A DNA stretch of 64,000 bases from Bacillus sp. BHET2 (GCF_005938125.1 NZ_VCQN01000004.1:1-64000); one strand, 5' to 3'; positions 24,131 through 33,673 are shown, numbered from the stretch's first letter. Numbers and translations are program-made. Notes: generated from the sequence alone by a model not told the origin.

Positions 24131-24403
24131 TTATTTTTCATTTACTATTCTCCTATCTTCCCCTTCGGTACCACAACATCTTTCATTTGCTTCATTGCCT
24201 GATTATGTTCCACACTTCAATCATATTCTCTTTTTTGAATTAAATTTCATTTTAGGAGCATTACAACAAACCTTGGTGGATTATTTATAGCATTCATCCA
24301 TTCAGAGAGAAAATTGAAAGTAGTAAAGGAAGCATATATTTTCCCAGTAATCCTCTACTTGAGCATTCCTCTGTAACTGACATCAGAAGTATTTAATCTT
24401 TGA
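24131..24403 (+). pseudogene. Remnant of a VanZ-like membrane protein
   Basis: Frame 1 reads ILLSSPSVPQHLSFASLPDY and on to VPHFNHILFFELNFILGALQ, matching the VanZ pattern of SSQPS, a LPDKVLHF-like block and a Y-x2-LG-x-L helix. After about 24270 the reading moves to the next frame: GGLFIAFIHSERKLKVVKEA, then YIFPVILYLSIPL, a TAA at 24374, and LTSEVFNL (VanZ: SDEIHQ). No start codon with a ribosome site remains. At least one frameshift and one stop therefore separate it from a functional gene. Its position just after the riboswitch suggests it was the controlled gene. Confidence 0.5.
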
Positions 24404-24598
24404 TCTCGAGGGCATTATTAATATAAATTAAAGAAAAGGACAATGAGAATCAAAATGCCGGGTGAAGTTAAAGGTACATTTCTTTTAACTAGATTTAGTG
24501 TTTTCCCTACAAATGACTACTATCCTAATCCTTTATTTCTGTTATGATAATATCAATGAATATTTAGATAATAACTGGAATGAAGGGGCGGGCATTCA

Positions 24599-25723
24599 AT
24601 GACTAGTGCTTCCACTATGCTCATACAATATCTGGAGGATCATTCAGATGAATTTCTGCATAACTGGCGCAAGAATATTGTTATTTCAGATCAAGACCTT
24701 TACAAAGAAGAAGTGTTGAAAAATGGACTGAAGATGTTCCAATTGGTAAAGCGTGCTGTAGAAAAGCCTTTAAGTGAGGAGGAAATCACTTTTCTTGCTC
24801 ATAAAACAGCGTTGGAGAGGGTCAATGCTAGTGTGAATATAAGTGAGTTTGTTTACAATGTGAATATAGGGAAGAGCATTATTATTAAATGGGTCAATAA
24901 TTCTGGGATTGAACTTCGTGATTTACAGCCTATCATTGAAGAAATCAATGCTTTATTTGATCGTTTCTCCTACTTAGCTGTTAGAAAATATACGGAAATA
25001 AAAGAACAACACCTCCAGGAAAAAGAGCTTTATATTGACCAAACGCATAAAGAACGACTAACGATCCTTGGTCAGATGAGTTCAAGCTTCGTACATGAAT
25101 TCAGGAATCCCCTAACCTCAATTATTGGGTTTACCAAACTCTTACAAAACGACTACCCAGATCTTCCATATCTTGATATCATGCAACATGAGCTGGAGCA
25201 ATTGAATTATCGGATTTCACAATTCCTTCATGTATCAAGGAAAGATATAATCGAGAGTATTCGAGAGGAAATCATCCTGTCCAATCACTTGGAAGAAACG
25301 ATTGAGTTCTTATATCCGAGCCTTCTGGATGGAGATGTCACAATTGATTTCACGTGTGAAACGGACATCAGGGTAATGGGGAATTCTGATGAACTAAGAC
25401 AAGTGTTCCTAAACCTTATCATGAACTCGATTGATGCTCTGCAAGAAGTGGAAGGACATAGGCAAATCCACGTTTCATGCGAAGTGAAGGAAAGTAGGAC
25501 TAACCTGCAAATTTCCAACAATGGTCCCCTCATCAAGGAAGAAACCATCGAAGCTATCTTTGAACCTTTCTACACGACAAAGGATCTTGGAACTGGGATT
25601 GGTCTTTATATTTGTAAGAAATTGATTGAAAAGCATGGAGGGGAGATTCGGTGTCAGTCGACTGATGAATGGACGACGTTTACGATCGGAATCCCAGTGG
25701 AGTCGAATGTGGTAGTTGAATAG
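24599..25723 (+). CDS. Soluble sensor histidine kinase, sporulation-kinase type
   Basis: 374 residues without membrane segments. The N-terminal ~140 residues (LEDHSDEFLHNWRKNIV...) resemble the HisK_N domain found in Bacillus sporulation kinases. Then come the phospho-acceptor H-box SSFVHEFRNPLTSIIGF near residue 165 and the ATPase domain with N-box LNLIMNSIDAL, FEPFYTTKDLGTGIGLYICKK and a final TTFTIGIP. No response regulator follows, consistent with an orphan kinase feeding the Spo0F phosphorelay. AAGGGGCGGG precedes ATG at 24599. Whether the upstream riboswitch reaches this gene is unknown. Confidence 0.88.
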   Translation: MTSASTMLIQYLEDHSDEFLHNWRKNIVISDQDLYKEEVLKNGLKMFQLVKRAVEKPLSEEEITFLAHKTALERVNASVNISEFVYNVNIGKSIIIKWVNNSGIELRDLQPIIEEINALFDRFSYLAVRKYTEIKEQHLQEKELYIDQTHKERLTILGQMSSSFVHEFRNPLTSIIGFTKLLQNDYPDLPYLDIMQHELEQLNYRISQFLHVSRKDIIESIREEIILSNHLEETIEFLYPSLLDGDVTIDFTCETDIRVMGNSDELRQVFLNLIMNSIDALQEVEGHRQIHVSCEVKESRTNLQISNNGPLIKEETIEAIFEPFYTTKDLGTGIGLYICKKLIEKHGGEIRCQSTDEWTTFTIGIPVESNVVVE

Positions 25724-25728
25724 AAACA

Positions 25729-25773
25729 GAGTAAAAAGGTTCCGATAACACTGTTATCGGAACCTTTTTACTC
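25729..25773. terminator. Perfect bidirectional terminator
   Basis: A 21-bp perfect stem with arms 25729-25749 and 25753-25773, a 3-base loop ACT and an A-run/T-run on either side. It serves the kinase gene and the convergent GGDEF-EAL gene. Confidence 0.95.
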
Positions 25774-25803
25774 TTGAGTGTATCAGTAAACCATTCCATG
25801 AAT

Positions 25804-28209
25804 TCACTCTGTCACTTCAGCTGTTATTCTCTGATTGATATAATCAATCAGTGTATCAGGGGGGAAAGGCTTACTGAAGTAGTACCCTTGTGCATACTCA
25901 CACTGGAGGTCTCTAAGCCAGTTCAATTGAGATTCAGTCTCGACGCCTTCCGCTACAATCACCAATTGTAAATGCTTGGCCATGGCGTGAATAGCGGCCA
26001 CTATCGCTTTATTAGATTCATTTTCATCCAATCCCATAATGAAGCTTCGGTCGATCTTTAACGTCTGAATTGAGAATTTTTGCAGGTAGCTTAGCGAACT
26101 GTATTCAATACCGAAGTCATCGATCGCAATGGAAACACCGATTTCTCGGAGTGCGTTCATTTTTGTCAGGGCTTCTTCCACATGGTGCATTGCGGTACTT
26201 TCCGTGATTTCAAGTTCGATTAGTGAAGGAGGAATCATGTGGGTATCCAGTACCTCCCTTACCACGTCGACAAACATTGCATCATGGAATTGTCTGGAGG
26301 AGACATTGATCGACACCTTGAACTCATAACCATTTATTAGCCAACTTTTGAGTTGTTTACATGCATCATTTAAAATGTGCCGTCCAAGAGGAATGATTAA
26401 ACCTGTCTCTTCGGCTAAAGGAATAAAATCGGCTGGTGGGATTAAACCCTTTATTGGGTGGTTCCACCTGATCAAGGCCTCAACACCGACGATTTCGTTT
26501 GTGGTCAAGGAAAGCTGGGGCTGATAGTATAACTCAAATTCATCATTAATAAGCGCATTTCGCAAGTTTTCCTCCAGTTCAATAGGATTGATTCCCTTCT
26601 CTTCCAGCTGATCCGAAAACAGGAGTTGATACGCTCCCTCGCTTTTTTTCATCGTGTACATGGCGATGTCTGCCTTCTTTAAGAGGGTGGAAAGATCATG
26701 CCCATCATGAGGATAAAGTGAGATCCCAATGGAAGTCGATGTCATAATGTCATGTCCCCCAATGTCAAAAGGCGTTTCCAGACAGGTATGAATTGCTGTA
26801 GCCATCTTATGTATGTCACTCCTACCTTTGATAGAAGGAAGCAATACGATAAATTCATCTCCACTCATTCGAGCGATCAATCCTTTTTCGCCTAGAACAT
26901 TCACGCATCTTTTCCCAACTTGGGAGATCAGTTCATCCCCGTATCCATGCCCCAGTGTATCGTTGACGATCTTAAAACGGTTGAGGTCGAGAAGCAGGAT
27001 GGCCATCTGTTCATGCTTATCTTCGACCTTTTTTTCGAAAGCCTCATTAAAATACCGTCTGTTTGGTAATCCGGTCAATTCATCGTGATACGCGAGATAC
27101 TGTATTTTCTCCTTGTCTTTCACGGCATCGGTTATATCTGACGCCAGTACGTGTGCACCTGTCACTTCACCCTCAAGATAGATTGGTACAACAATAACCT
27201 GAATGGACATGATGTGCCCATTACGATGGGGAAATTCCATTTCAAATTTCATGGCATTCCCTCTTAAGGATTGATGGAAGGCAGACTGCATTTGTTCGAG
27301 ATCTTTCTCCATGACATAGGTAAGAAATCCCTTACCTATAATCTTGTCTACCGGGTACCCGGTCATTTCAGCCGCCCGTTCATTTGCTTCCACGATGATC
27401 GCATCCCGGTTATAGGTGAAGATGGCAGACAGGTTATTCTCGTATAAAGATTTATATTCCTGTTCCTTCTTATAGATTTTCTTCATCTGCTTCTTGTGCA
27501 AATCATTAGCCAGTTGGTCTGGAATAAACCAGAGAATAAGCAATATCGCCATTTCGATAATGAACGGAATAAGATGATTATTTTCAACGAGGGATAAGGA
27601 CGCCCCATATTTAACAGGTGAAAGAAGGGAGTAAGCGGATAAATAAGTGACACCGGAAAATCCGAATCCCATCACAATGCTCCAAAATATGTGCTGCTTT
27701 CTTTTATATGAAGCAATCTCCTGATTATTAAGTTGTAGGAGCATCCTGAAAAAGGGGAAAGTCACTCCTAAGGTCATCAGGATCGTCAACGAAATGTACA
27801 TGGGTTTAAACGTGACGAAAGGATAAATCAATCCAACATAAGTGGCGAAATTACCTACCGTCATAATAAGCGAGAATATGAACCCTCCTCTTAGAAAGTT
27901 AATCTTATCTGTATTTACATTCTGAAAAAGCTGAAGGGATAAAGAAATACTGACAAAACCAATCACGAAAAACACCGGCGCAAAATACATAAAACGCTGG
28001 ACAAAGATATCATATGAAACCATTAAGGTGACTGAAGCATGGAGCAAGCAATAAAAAACGGTATAAGTGAATGAAGAGAGCAAGAGCTCTATTTTGCTCA
28101 AACTGTTACCGATCTTTTTAATGGCCTGCCTCAGCGCCAGATAACTGCATGCAGCCGATAATGTGATACTCATTAGTAGATTGATAGAGACCATCAAATA
28201 AATAGCCAT
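25804..28209 (-). CDS. Membrane PAS-GGDEF-EAL protein (c-di-GMP turnover)
   Basis: 801 residues: about seven membrane helices (1-245), a PAS domain (~255-370, NLSAIFTYNRDAIIVEANERA), a GGDEF domain (~380-540) and an EAL domain (~550-795). The GGDEF site reads SGDEF (ARMSGDEFIVLL), which is compatible with cyclase activity. The EAL domain keeps the catalytic set: VEALIRWNHP, INVSSRQ, LEITES, IDDFG, LKIDRSF, EGVETE and GYYFSKP. It may both make and break c-di-GMP. GGGGGTATAA precedes the ATG. A c-di-GMP riboswitch lies nearby. MHYT motifs were looked for in the membrane part and not found. Confidence 0.94.
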   Translation of the reverse strand: MAIYLMVSINLLMSITLSAACSYLALRQAIKKIGNSLSKIELLLSSFTYTVFYCLLHASVTLMVSYDIFVQRFMYFAPVFFVIGFVSISLSLQLFQNVNTDKINFLRGGFIFSLIMTVGNFATYVGLIYPFVTFKPMYISLTILMTLGVTFPFFRMLLQLNNQEIASYKRKQHIFWSIVMGFGFSGVTYLSAYSLLSPVKYGASLSLVENNHLIPFIIEMAILLILWFIPDQLANDLHKKQMKKIYKKEQEYKSLYENNLSAIFTYNRDAIIVEANERAAEMTGYPVDKIIGKGFLTYVMEKDLEQMQSAFHQSLRGNAMKFEMEFPHRNGHIMSIQVIVVPIYLEGEVTGAHVLASDITDAVKDKEKIQYLAYHDELTGLPNRRYFNEAFEKKVEDKHEQMAILLLDLNRFKIVNDTLGHGYGDELISQVGKRCVNVLGEKGLIARMSGDEFIVLLPSIKGRSDIHKMATAIHTCLETPFDIGGHDIMTSTSIGISLYPHDGHDLSTLLKKADIAMYTMKKSEGAYQLLFSDQLEEKGINPIELEENLRNALINDEFELYYQPQLSLTTNEIVGVEALIRWNHPIKGLIPPADFIPLAEETGLIIPLGRHILNDACKQLKSWLINGYEFKVSINVSSRQFHDAMFVDVVREVLDTHMIPPSLIELEITESTAMHHVEEALTKMNALREIGVSIAIDDFGIEYSSLSYLQKFSIQTLKIDRSFIMGLDENESNKAIVAAIHAMAKHLQLVIVAEGVETESQLNWLRDLQCEYAQGYYFSKPFPPDTLIDYINQRITAEVTE

Positions 28210-28621
28210 TTATACCCCCGTCTAATTACCTATTAGCTTTATTATATCATTTCCCGACAAAATTTCCTGTTTTTATAGGGTGATTGTCTTATTTAGGTTT
28301 TACGACTAATATAGTCCCCTGTTTGGCTAAATAATGGAAGTTATAATTCGTTTCATATTAAAGTTCTTAGTGTAATATTCTTCCTAGCAAAATAGTATAT
28401 TTGTGCTCTACTCCTGCGAATTCAAATATATTTTTCCCACTTAAGAAAAATGAAATAGAGCAGCTTAGAGCACACAGATCAGCAGTTGATTTTATTTATT
28501 GTTTTTTTTAAAAGGGTGCAAGAAACAAATTCATTTCTAATAGTCGTTTTTAACCACGACTAAAAGGGTAACCCTATACTATATACCAATATTTTCTTAC
28601 TATTTATAGGAGGGACCCAAT
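28210..28621. other. Promoter region between ggdef-eal and gdh, with dyads
   Basis: No gene seen. Near the gdh start there is a hairpin TAGTCG (28541-28546) with CGACTA (28557-28562) and an 11-bp palindrome AGGGTAACCCT (28565-28575), possible operator elements for the dehydrogenase. The rest is AT-rich without clear structure. Confidence 0.45.
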
Positions 28622-30001
28622 TTGATCAGCCAAACGAGAGATATTGTCCAAAGATCATTAGATGCACTATTAGAAGATCAGTCATTTTTACCAGATGTGA
28701 AAGGTGAGACAAGAAAGAAAGCGTTCACATCCTTGACGTCGATTCTGTCGACGCCGAATCATGTACATAAGTCGTATTTGAGGATTCCGCTGGGGGATGA
28801 GAAGGTGGTCCGTATTCCGGCTTTCCGTGTTCAGCATAATAATGCCCTTGGTCCCTACAAGGGCGGTATTCGTTTTCATGAAATGGTGAGTGAGGAGGAG
28901 GTTGAGAACCTGGCGTCCTTAATGACGCTGAAGAACGCCCTTCATGATGTCCCGTTTGGTGGAGGGAAAGGTGGAATCATCCTGAACCCCCGGAATTACT
29001 CTGAAAAGGAACTTCACCTGATTTCGAGGAAGTACGTGCAGTACTTCAGTGATATCCTCGGACCGGATAAGGACATTCCGGCACCGGACATGGGGTCGGG
29101 TGAACGGGAAATGGACTGGATGATGGCAGAGTACAAGAGCATTCGTCCGGGGACGCCTTATCGAGGGAGTTTCACAGGAAAGAGTGTCGTGAATGGAGGT
29201 TCCCTTGGTAGAAGGGAAGCGACGGGTAAAGGGGTATTCTATACATTCCGCTACCTGGTTCATGATTTCGTTAGGGAACAGAAAAGCCTGCTCACGAAGA
29301 CGGATAATATTTTTGCCAAAACGGCCTTGGACTATGAAGACCGGCCGTTAACGATTGCTGTACAGGGGTTTGGTAATGTAGGCTCTGTCGCAGCACTTGA
29401 AGCCCATCAGTCCACCCATTTACAGAATAAAGTGGTAGCAGTGAGTGACCGGAATGTGACGTTGTACAATTCAGACGGACTTGATATTCCTTCTTTAGTG
29501 GAGTTCACGATGAATAATAAAGGAGATCTGCCGACTGAGGAAGGGCAGCTGGGTGAGCTTGGAGTAAAAGCTGAAATCCGTGCCCGTGATGAGGTACTCT
29601 TCCTGGATGTAGATGTTCTTATGTTAGCGGCACTAGAGGATCAGGTGCACAAGAATAACGTGGAAAAGGTGAAAGCGCGTATTATCGTAGAAGGAGCGAA
29701 TGCACCGGTCACAACAGAGGCGGATACGTACTTAAGTGAAAAAGGGGTCATCATCATCCCGGATATCCTGGCCAATGCCGGTGGTGTCATCGTCTCCTAC
29801 TTCGAATGGCTGCAAGGACGGGAAACCCAATTCTACACAGAGGAAGAAGTATTCAAGCTCCTCTTTGACAAGATGAAAGCCACCATGGACACCGTGCTGC
29901 CCCTATTCTTTGGCGACCCATTCCCACTCCGCCAAAACTGCTACATCCACTCCGTCATGAAACTATCGACGGTCCTATATCGACAAGGAAAACTTTATTA
30001 A
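28622..30001 (+). CDS. Glu/Leu/Phe/Val dehydrogenase family enzyme, probably glutamate dehydrogenase
   Basis: Reversible oxidative deamination of an amino acid, glutamate most likely, giving 2-oxoglutarate and ammonia. 459 residues: the substrate domain has GPYKGGIRFH and VPFGGGKGGI with the catalytic Lys, and PAPDMGSGEREMDWM; the Rossmann domain has VQGFGNVGSVAA and EGANAPVTTEA. It is about 35 residues longer than B. subtilis RocG (424), the extra part falling around residues 210-240 (VREQKSLLTKTDNIFAKTAL). TTG start at 28622 after GGAGGG. Single-gene unit closed by the long hairpin at 30007. Confidence 0.92.
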   Translation: MISQTRDIVQRSLDALLEDQSFLPDVKGETRKKAFTSLTSILSTPNHVHKSYLRIPLGDEKVVRIPAFRVQHNNALGPYKGGIRFHEMVSEEEVENLASLMTLKNALHDVPFGGGKGGIILNPRNYSEKELHLISRKYVQYFSDILGPDKDIPAPDMGSGEREMDWMMAEYKSIRPGTPYRGSFTGKSVVNGGSLGRREATGKGVFYTFRYLVHDFVREQKSLLTKTDNIFAKTALDYEDRPLTIAVQGFGNVGSVAALEAHQSTHLQNKVVAVSDRNVTLYNSDGLDIPSLVEFTMNNKGDLPTEEGQLGELGVKAEIRARDEVLFLDVDVLMLAALEDQVHKNNVEKVKARIIVEGANAPVTTEADTYLSEKGVIIIPDILANAGGVIVSYFEWLQGRETQFYTEEEVFKLLFDKMKATMDTVLPLFFGDPFPLRQNCYIHSVMKLSTVLYRQGKLY

Positions 30002-30006
30002 TTTTT

Positions 30007-30061
30007 GAGGGACGGACCTTTATTCCTAGGAGCTGGTACTAGGAATAAAGGTCCGTCCCTC
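30007..30061. repeat. Long perfect hairpin of the GAGGGACGGACCT family
   Basis: Arms 30007-30029 and 30039-30061 are exact complements over 23 bp with a 9-base loop. The outer 13 bases are GAGGGACGGACCT. It starts six bases after the gdh stop codon and probably acts as its terminator or 3'-end stabiliser, although the T-run is short. Confidence 0.9.
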
Positions 30062-30151
30062 GTTTATTTTGAAAGCTGATGTGGGACATGTTATAGTGGT
30101 GGTTAGTATGATTGAACGAAACACTCATTTGGTCAGGAGGTATGGTTTTGG

Positions 30152-30724
30152 ATGGCTATTGATCGCAGGAAGTTGATTATTGAAGCGGCGACGAAATCGT
30201 TTTCTCTGTTTGGTTATAAGGCGACTACGATGGATCAAGTGGCAAAGGTTGCGAATGTAGGGAAAGGGACGATCTATACATTCTTTAAGAATAAGGATGA
30301 ACTCTTTCAGGAGATTGTTTATTCTATGGTAAGAGAAATGAAAGATTCAGCTGAGCTTGTTATAAAGCCTGAAAATTCCTTTTATGATAATGTCCATCTA
30401 GCATTGGTGACGTTATTGGACTACAGGACCGATCATCAGTTGATGCTGAAGTTGATACAAGAAGAAAAGGAGATCGGCACTTTGGCTGTTCAGGAAATGC
30501 TGAATCATATAGAAGACGAATTAATTGGGTACGTGAGGAATAAGATTAACCGTGCAATGGAAAATGGACAGATCAAAGCATGTGATCCAGAGATCATTTC
30601 ATTTATCTTATTGAAGGTGTATATTGCTCTGTTATCTGATTGGGAACGAAAGCACAAGTCGTTATCGTCTGAGAAAATTGCAACGATCATGAAAGATTAT
30701 TTATTAAATGGATTATCTAAGTAG
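30152..30724 (+). CDS. TetR-family repressor, YhgD-like
   Basis: 190 residues. The N-terminal HTH is canonical: RRKLIIEAATKSFSLFGYKATTMDQVAKVANVGKGTIYTFFKNKDEL (read in parts, residues 5-51). The C-terminal helical domain would bind an unknown ligand. AGGAGG lies ten bases before ATG. It is directly followed by a YhgE/Pip-type membrane gene, the same pair as yhgD-yhgE of B. subtilis, and probably represses it. Confidence 0.9.
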   Translation: MAIDRRKLIIEAATKSFSLFGYKATTMDQVAKVANVGKGTIYTFFKNKDELFQEIVYSMVREMKDSAELVIKPENSFYDNVHLALVTLLDYRTDHQLMLKLIQEEKEIGTLAVQEMLNHIEDELIGYVRNKINRAMENGQIKACDPEIISFILLKVYIALLSDWERKHKSLSSEKIATIMKDYLLNGLSK

Positions 30725-30750
30725 ATGGTCCTTTCTTTTTTTGAACAGTT

Positions 30751-30780
30751 TTGACCGGTTGGTTAAGATAGTCATATATT
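30751..30780 (+). promoter_or_regulatory. yhgE promoter with embedded operator
   Basis: TTGACC (30751-30756), 18 bp, TATATT (30775-30780). The palindrome ACCGGT overlaps the -35 box and ACCGGTTGGT/TTAA follows, a plausible TetR target. Confidence 0.5.
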
Positions 30781-30796
30781 CTAAGGAGTAGATACG

Positions 30797-33355
30797 ATGA
30801 AAGCACTAACTTCACTGAAAGGTGAATTCCGAAACATTTTCACGAACAAGGCGTTATTGATTGCCGTCTTAGGGGTCTTGTTTATACCCGTACTTTATAG
30901 CGGGACATTTCTATGGGCATTCTGGGATCCCTACGGACAGGTAGATCAGCTTCCTGTAGCTGTCGTCAACAATGACAAGGGAGCCGATTTCAATGGAGAG
31001 GAACTGACAATCGGTCAGGACTTCGTAGATGACTTGAAAGAAAACGATACATTTGATTGGCGATTCGTTGATGACAAGAAAGCCGATCGGGGACTTGAAA
31101 ATCAAGACTACTATTTAAAGATCGAGATTCCGGAAGATTTCTCTCAGAATGCCACCACCCTCGAGAATGTTCATCCTGAGAAATTGGAATTGATTTATAC
31201 GGCTGATGAAGGATCAAACTATTTATCTTCTAAAATAGGAGATTCTGCTATTGAAAAGATCAAAGAAGAGGTTTCAGGAGCTGTAACCAAGACGTATGCC
31301 GAATCTATGTATGATCAAATCAAGGACGTCGCTGATGGATTAAACGAAGCGAGTGACGGCGCCGGAAAATTGAATGAGAAGCTTGGTGATGCAACGAATG
31401 GATCCGATGAGCTTCATGACGGGATCGATTCAGCACATGAAGGAGCAGGTAAACTCGCTGATGGACTAGGGGATGCCCAAGCTGGTGCTAATAAGCTCGG
31501 TGAAGGTGTCGGTTCTGTACAGCAGGGTGCGGAAGACTTGAGCAGTGGAATTAGCAGTGTAAATAGTGGCGCTCAGGAATTAAAAGAAAAACTACAGGCA
31601 CTAGCAGGAAAGTCTGTCGCTTTCTCAACAGGTGTGGATACTGCCTACTCAGGCTCTAAGAGAATAGCTGATGGACTCCAATCCTTTGATACAGCCGTTA
31701 GTCAAATGCAGGACGGAAATCAAGAGCTTCTTGGCGGGGCCGAGAAATCCCAACAGGGTGCGAAAGATCTTTCAAACGGTCTTCACCAGTCATTGTCGGG
31801 ATTACAGGAAATGAACGATAAGCTTCCTACATTGACTGAAGGGTCACAGGAAGTAGCGGCTGGGGCTCAAGAGCTTTCTGGGAAAGCAACCGATTTTCAA
31901 AGTGGAGCAGCCGAGACCAAAAAAGGATCTGATGATGTCAGTGGCGGACTTATGGATGCAACCGCCAATCTCGATGCATTGATTCAACAAGAGCAGGATC
32001 CAGATCAAAAAGAAAGGTTGAAATCATTAATGGCTTCTCTTACTGATCTGACTGACGGTAGTCAGGAAGTGAGCGGAGGACTGGCACAGATTTCAGAAAA
32101 TGCATCTTTACTAGCTCAAAAATCTCAAGACTTATCATCAGGGGCCAAGAAAGTGAACCAAGGTCAGACAAACCTGATGGACGGGTTTAATGAAGTTACA
32201 AAAGGTCAAGCGACGCTTGCAAATGGATCGGATCTGCTAATGGCTGGCCAAGATAGGCTTGTCGCCGGTCTAACCACATTTGGAAATAAACTTTCAACAG
32301 CGAAACAGGGATTACAGGAACTTGAAAATGGAAGTTCCGCGTTAACGACAGGGCTAGGTAAGCTGGATGACGGAACAACGGCCTTGGAGGAAGGTTCAGC
32401 AAAGCTTGCGAACGGGTCCTCGGACCTTGCTGACGGAACAAGCCGTTTATCGTCAGGTTCAGATAAGCTTGTTAATGGAATTGGCGGCCTTTATGCAGGT
32501 TCGGATAAACTCTACAACGGACTTGGGGAACTTTCCAAAGGATCGAATGACCTATCATCCGGTCTTGGAAGGTTAACGGATGGTTCAATCGATTTAACTG
32601 ATGGTCTGTATAAACTAACGGACGGATCATCAGAGCTTGAAACGGAGCTTGCAGATGGTGCAAAAGATGCCAACGACGTGAATGCCAATGAGGATATTTA
32701 CGATATGTTTGCAAAACCGGTGACACTAACCGACGAGCCGATCCATGACGTACCAAACTATGGAACAGGGTTTACGCCTTATTTCTTATCGTTGAGTTTG
32801 TTCGTCGGAGCACTTGTGATCTCTATTGTCTTCCCTCTACGTGAACCTGCTGTGAAACCAAGCAGCGGTTTTGGCTGGTTCTTAGGGAAATTTGGCGTCC
32901 TTATGTTTGCAGGAGTGTTCCAAGCTCTACTAGCAGATACGATTTTACTGCTGGGACTTGGGCTGGAAGTAACGAGCATTCCGCTCTTTATCATGATGAG
33001 TATACTGGCGAGCTGGACATTCTTATCAATCGTTCAATTCCTGGTCACCACTCTTGATAACCCGGGTCGATTCCTTGGTATTATGATCCTGATCTTGCAG
33101 CTGACGAGCAGTGCAGGGACATACCCAATCGAATTGGTACCGGAACCGTTGCAGCATTTCACTAACTTTTTGCCAATGACCTATACGATATCTGCTTTCA
33201 GAGCGATTATATCTACAGGGGATTATGCGTTCATGTGGCATAATGTCTTGTTCACGCTCCTGTTCTTATTCATCGCAACTGGAGGAACGATTCTTTATCT
33301 CACATTCAGGTTCCGCAGTCTGCGCCAGAAACAATATCGTGAAATAGAAGCATAA
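30797..33355 (+). CDS. yhgE: YhgE/Pip-domain membrane protein (ABC-2-like, EsaA-related family)
   Basis: 852 residues. One membrane helix near the N-terminus (ALLIAVLGVLFIPVLYSGTF, ~14-34), a large external region (~35-650) and about five to six C-terminal helices with ABC-2 permease character. From about 175 to 645 the external part is a coiled, low-complexity series of short units of the form LxDGxxxLxxGxxxL, repeated dozens of times (e.g. LADGSSDLADGTSRLSSGSD-type stretches). Such proteins include the Lactococcus phage infection protein Pip and relate to the EsaA/YueB phage receptors. Substrate or secretion role is unknown. Controlled by the adjacent TetR gene. Confidence 0.9.
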   Translation: MKALTSLKGEFRNIFTNKALLIAVLGVLFIPVLYSGTFLWAFWDPYGQVDQLPVAVVNNDKGADFNGEELTIGQDFVDDLKENDTFDWRFVDDKKADRGLENQDYYLKIEIPEDFSQNATTLENVHPEKLELIYTADEGSNYLSSKIGDSAIEKIKEEVSGAVTKTYAESMYDQIKDVADGLNEASDGAGKLNEKLGDATNGSDELHDGIDSAHEGAGKLADGLGDAQAGANKLGEGVGSVQQGAEDLSSGISSVNSGAQELKEKLQALAGKSVAFSTGVDTAYSGSKRIADGLQSFDTAVSQMQDGNQELLGGAEKSQQGAKDLSNGLHQSLSGLQEMNDKLPTLTEGSQEVAAGAQELSGKATDFQSGAAETKKGSDDVSGGLMDATANLDALIQQEQDPDQKERLKSLMASLTDLTDGSQEVSGGLAQISENASLLAQKSQDLSSGAKKVNQGQTNLMDGFNEVTKGQATLANGSDLLMAGQDRLVAGLTTFGNKLSTAKQGLQELENGSSALTTGLGKLDDGTTALEEGSAKLANGSSDLADGTSRLSSGSDKLVNGIGGLYAGSDKLYNGLGELSKGSNDLSSGLGRLTDGSIDLTDGLYKLTDGSSELETELADGAKDANDVNANEDIYDMFAKPVTLTDEPIHDVPNYGTGFTPYFLSLSLFVGALVISIVFPLREPAVKPSSGFGWFLGKFGVLMFAGVFQALLADTILLLGLGLEVTSIPLFIMMSILASWTFLSIVQFLVTTLDNPGRFLGIMILILQLTSSAGTYPIELVPEPLQHFTNFLPMTYTISAFRAIISTGDYAFMWHNVLFTLLFLFIATGGTILYLTFRFRSLRQKQYREIEA

Positions 33356-33358
33356 ACG

Positions 33359-33392
33359 AAAAACTCGGAGGTGATTCCCTTCGAGTTTTTTT
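33359..33392 (+). terminator. Rho-independent terminator
   Basis: AAAAACTCG, 14-base loop, CGAGTTTTTTT; immediately after yhgE. Confidence 0.88.
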
Positions 33393-33454
33393 ATTTTACA
33401 GGTGTCCCTCCTGCTCTCTTTTTCCTATATAAAAGGTGAAAGGAGGTGAGGCAC

Positions 33455-33673
33455 ATGGCAACAGCGGATCTGAAATCGACGAGAATACGACTTGCGTACA
33501 ATGACGGATTGGATGAGAAAGGGAAACCAAAGTTTGCGTACAAATCGTATAGTTACATCAACCCACTGGCGACAGCTGATGAAGTGAACAGCGCAGCGTT
33601 ATCACTAGAAAGTCTTTCTTCAAAAGGATTATCCAACGTAGAAAAGCTGCAGAGCTTTGACATTAATGAATAA
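33455..33673 (+). CDS. DUF1659 protein
   Basis: 72 residues, first of a pair of small beta-rich proteins common in Bacillaceae. Pattern: TRIRLAYNDGLDEKGKPKFAYKSYSYIN, then ADEVNSAALSLESLSSKGL. AAAGGAGGTGAGG precedes the ATG at 33455, one of the strongest ribosome sites in the window, hinting at high expression. Function unknown. Confidence 0.85.
   Translation: MATADLKSTRIRLAYNDGLDEKGKPKFAYKSYSYINPLATADEVNSAALSLESLSSKGLSNVEKLQSFDINE

Noticed and set aside
24099..24290. 63-codon frame starting inside the c-di-GMP riboswitch
   Set aside because: The ATG lies within conserved aptamer bases and has no ribosome site; the frame is better explained as part of the VanZ-like remnant.
24454..24546. 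30-codon frame starting ATGCCGGGT, echoing the start of the gene at 23884
   Set aside because: The shared ATGCCGGGT is only nine bases, the ribosome site is poor and the products are otherwise unrelated.
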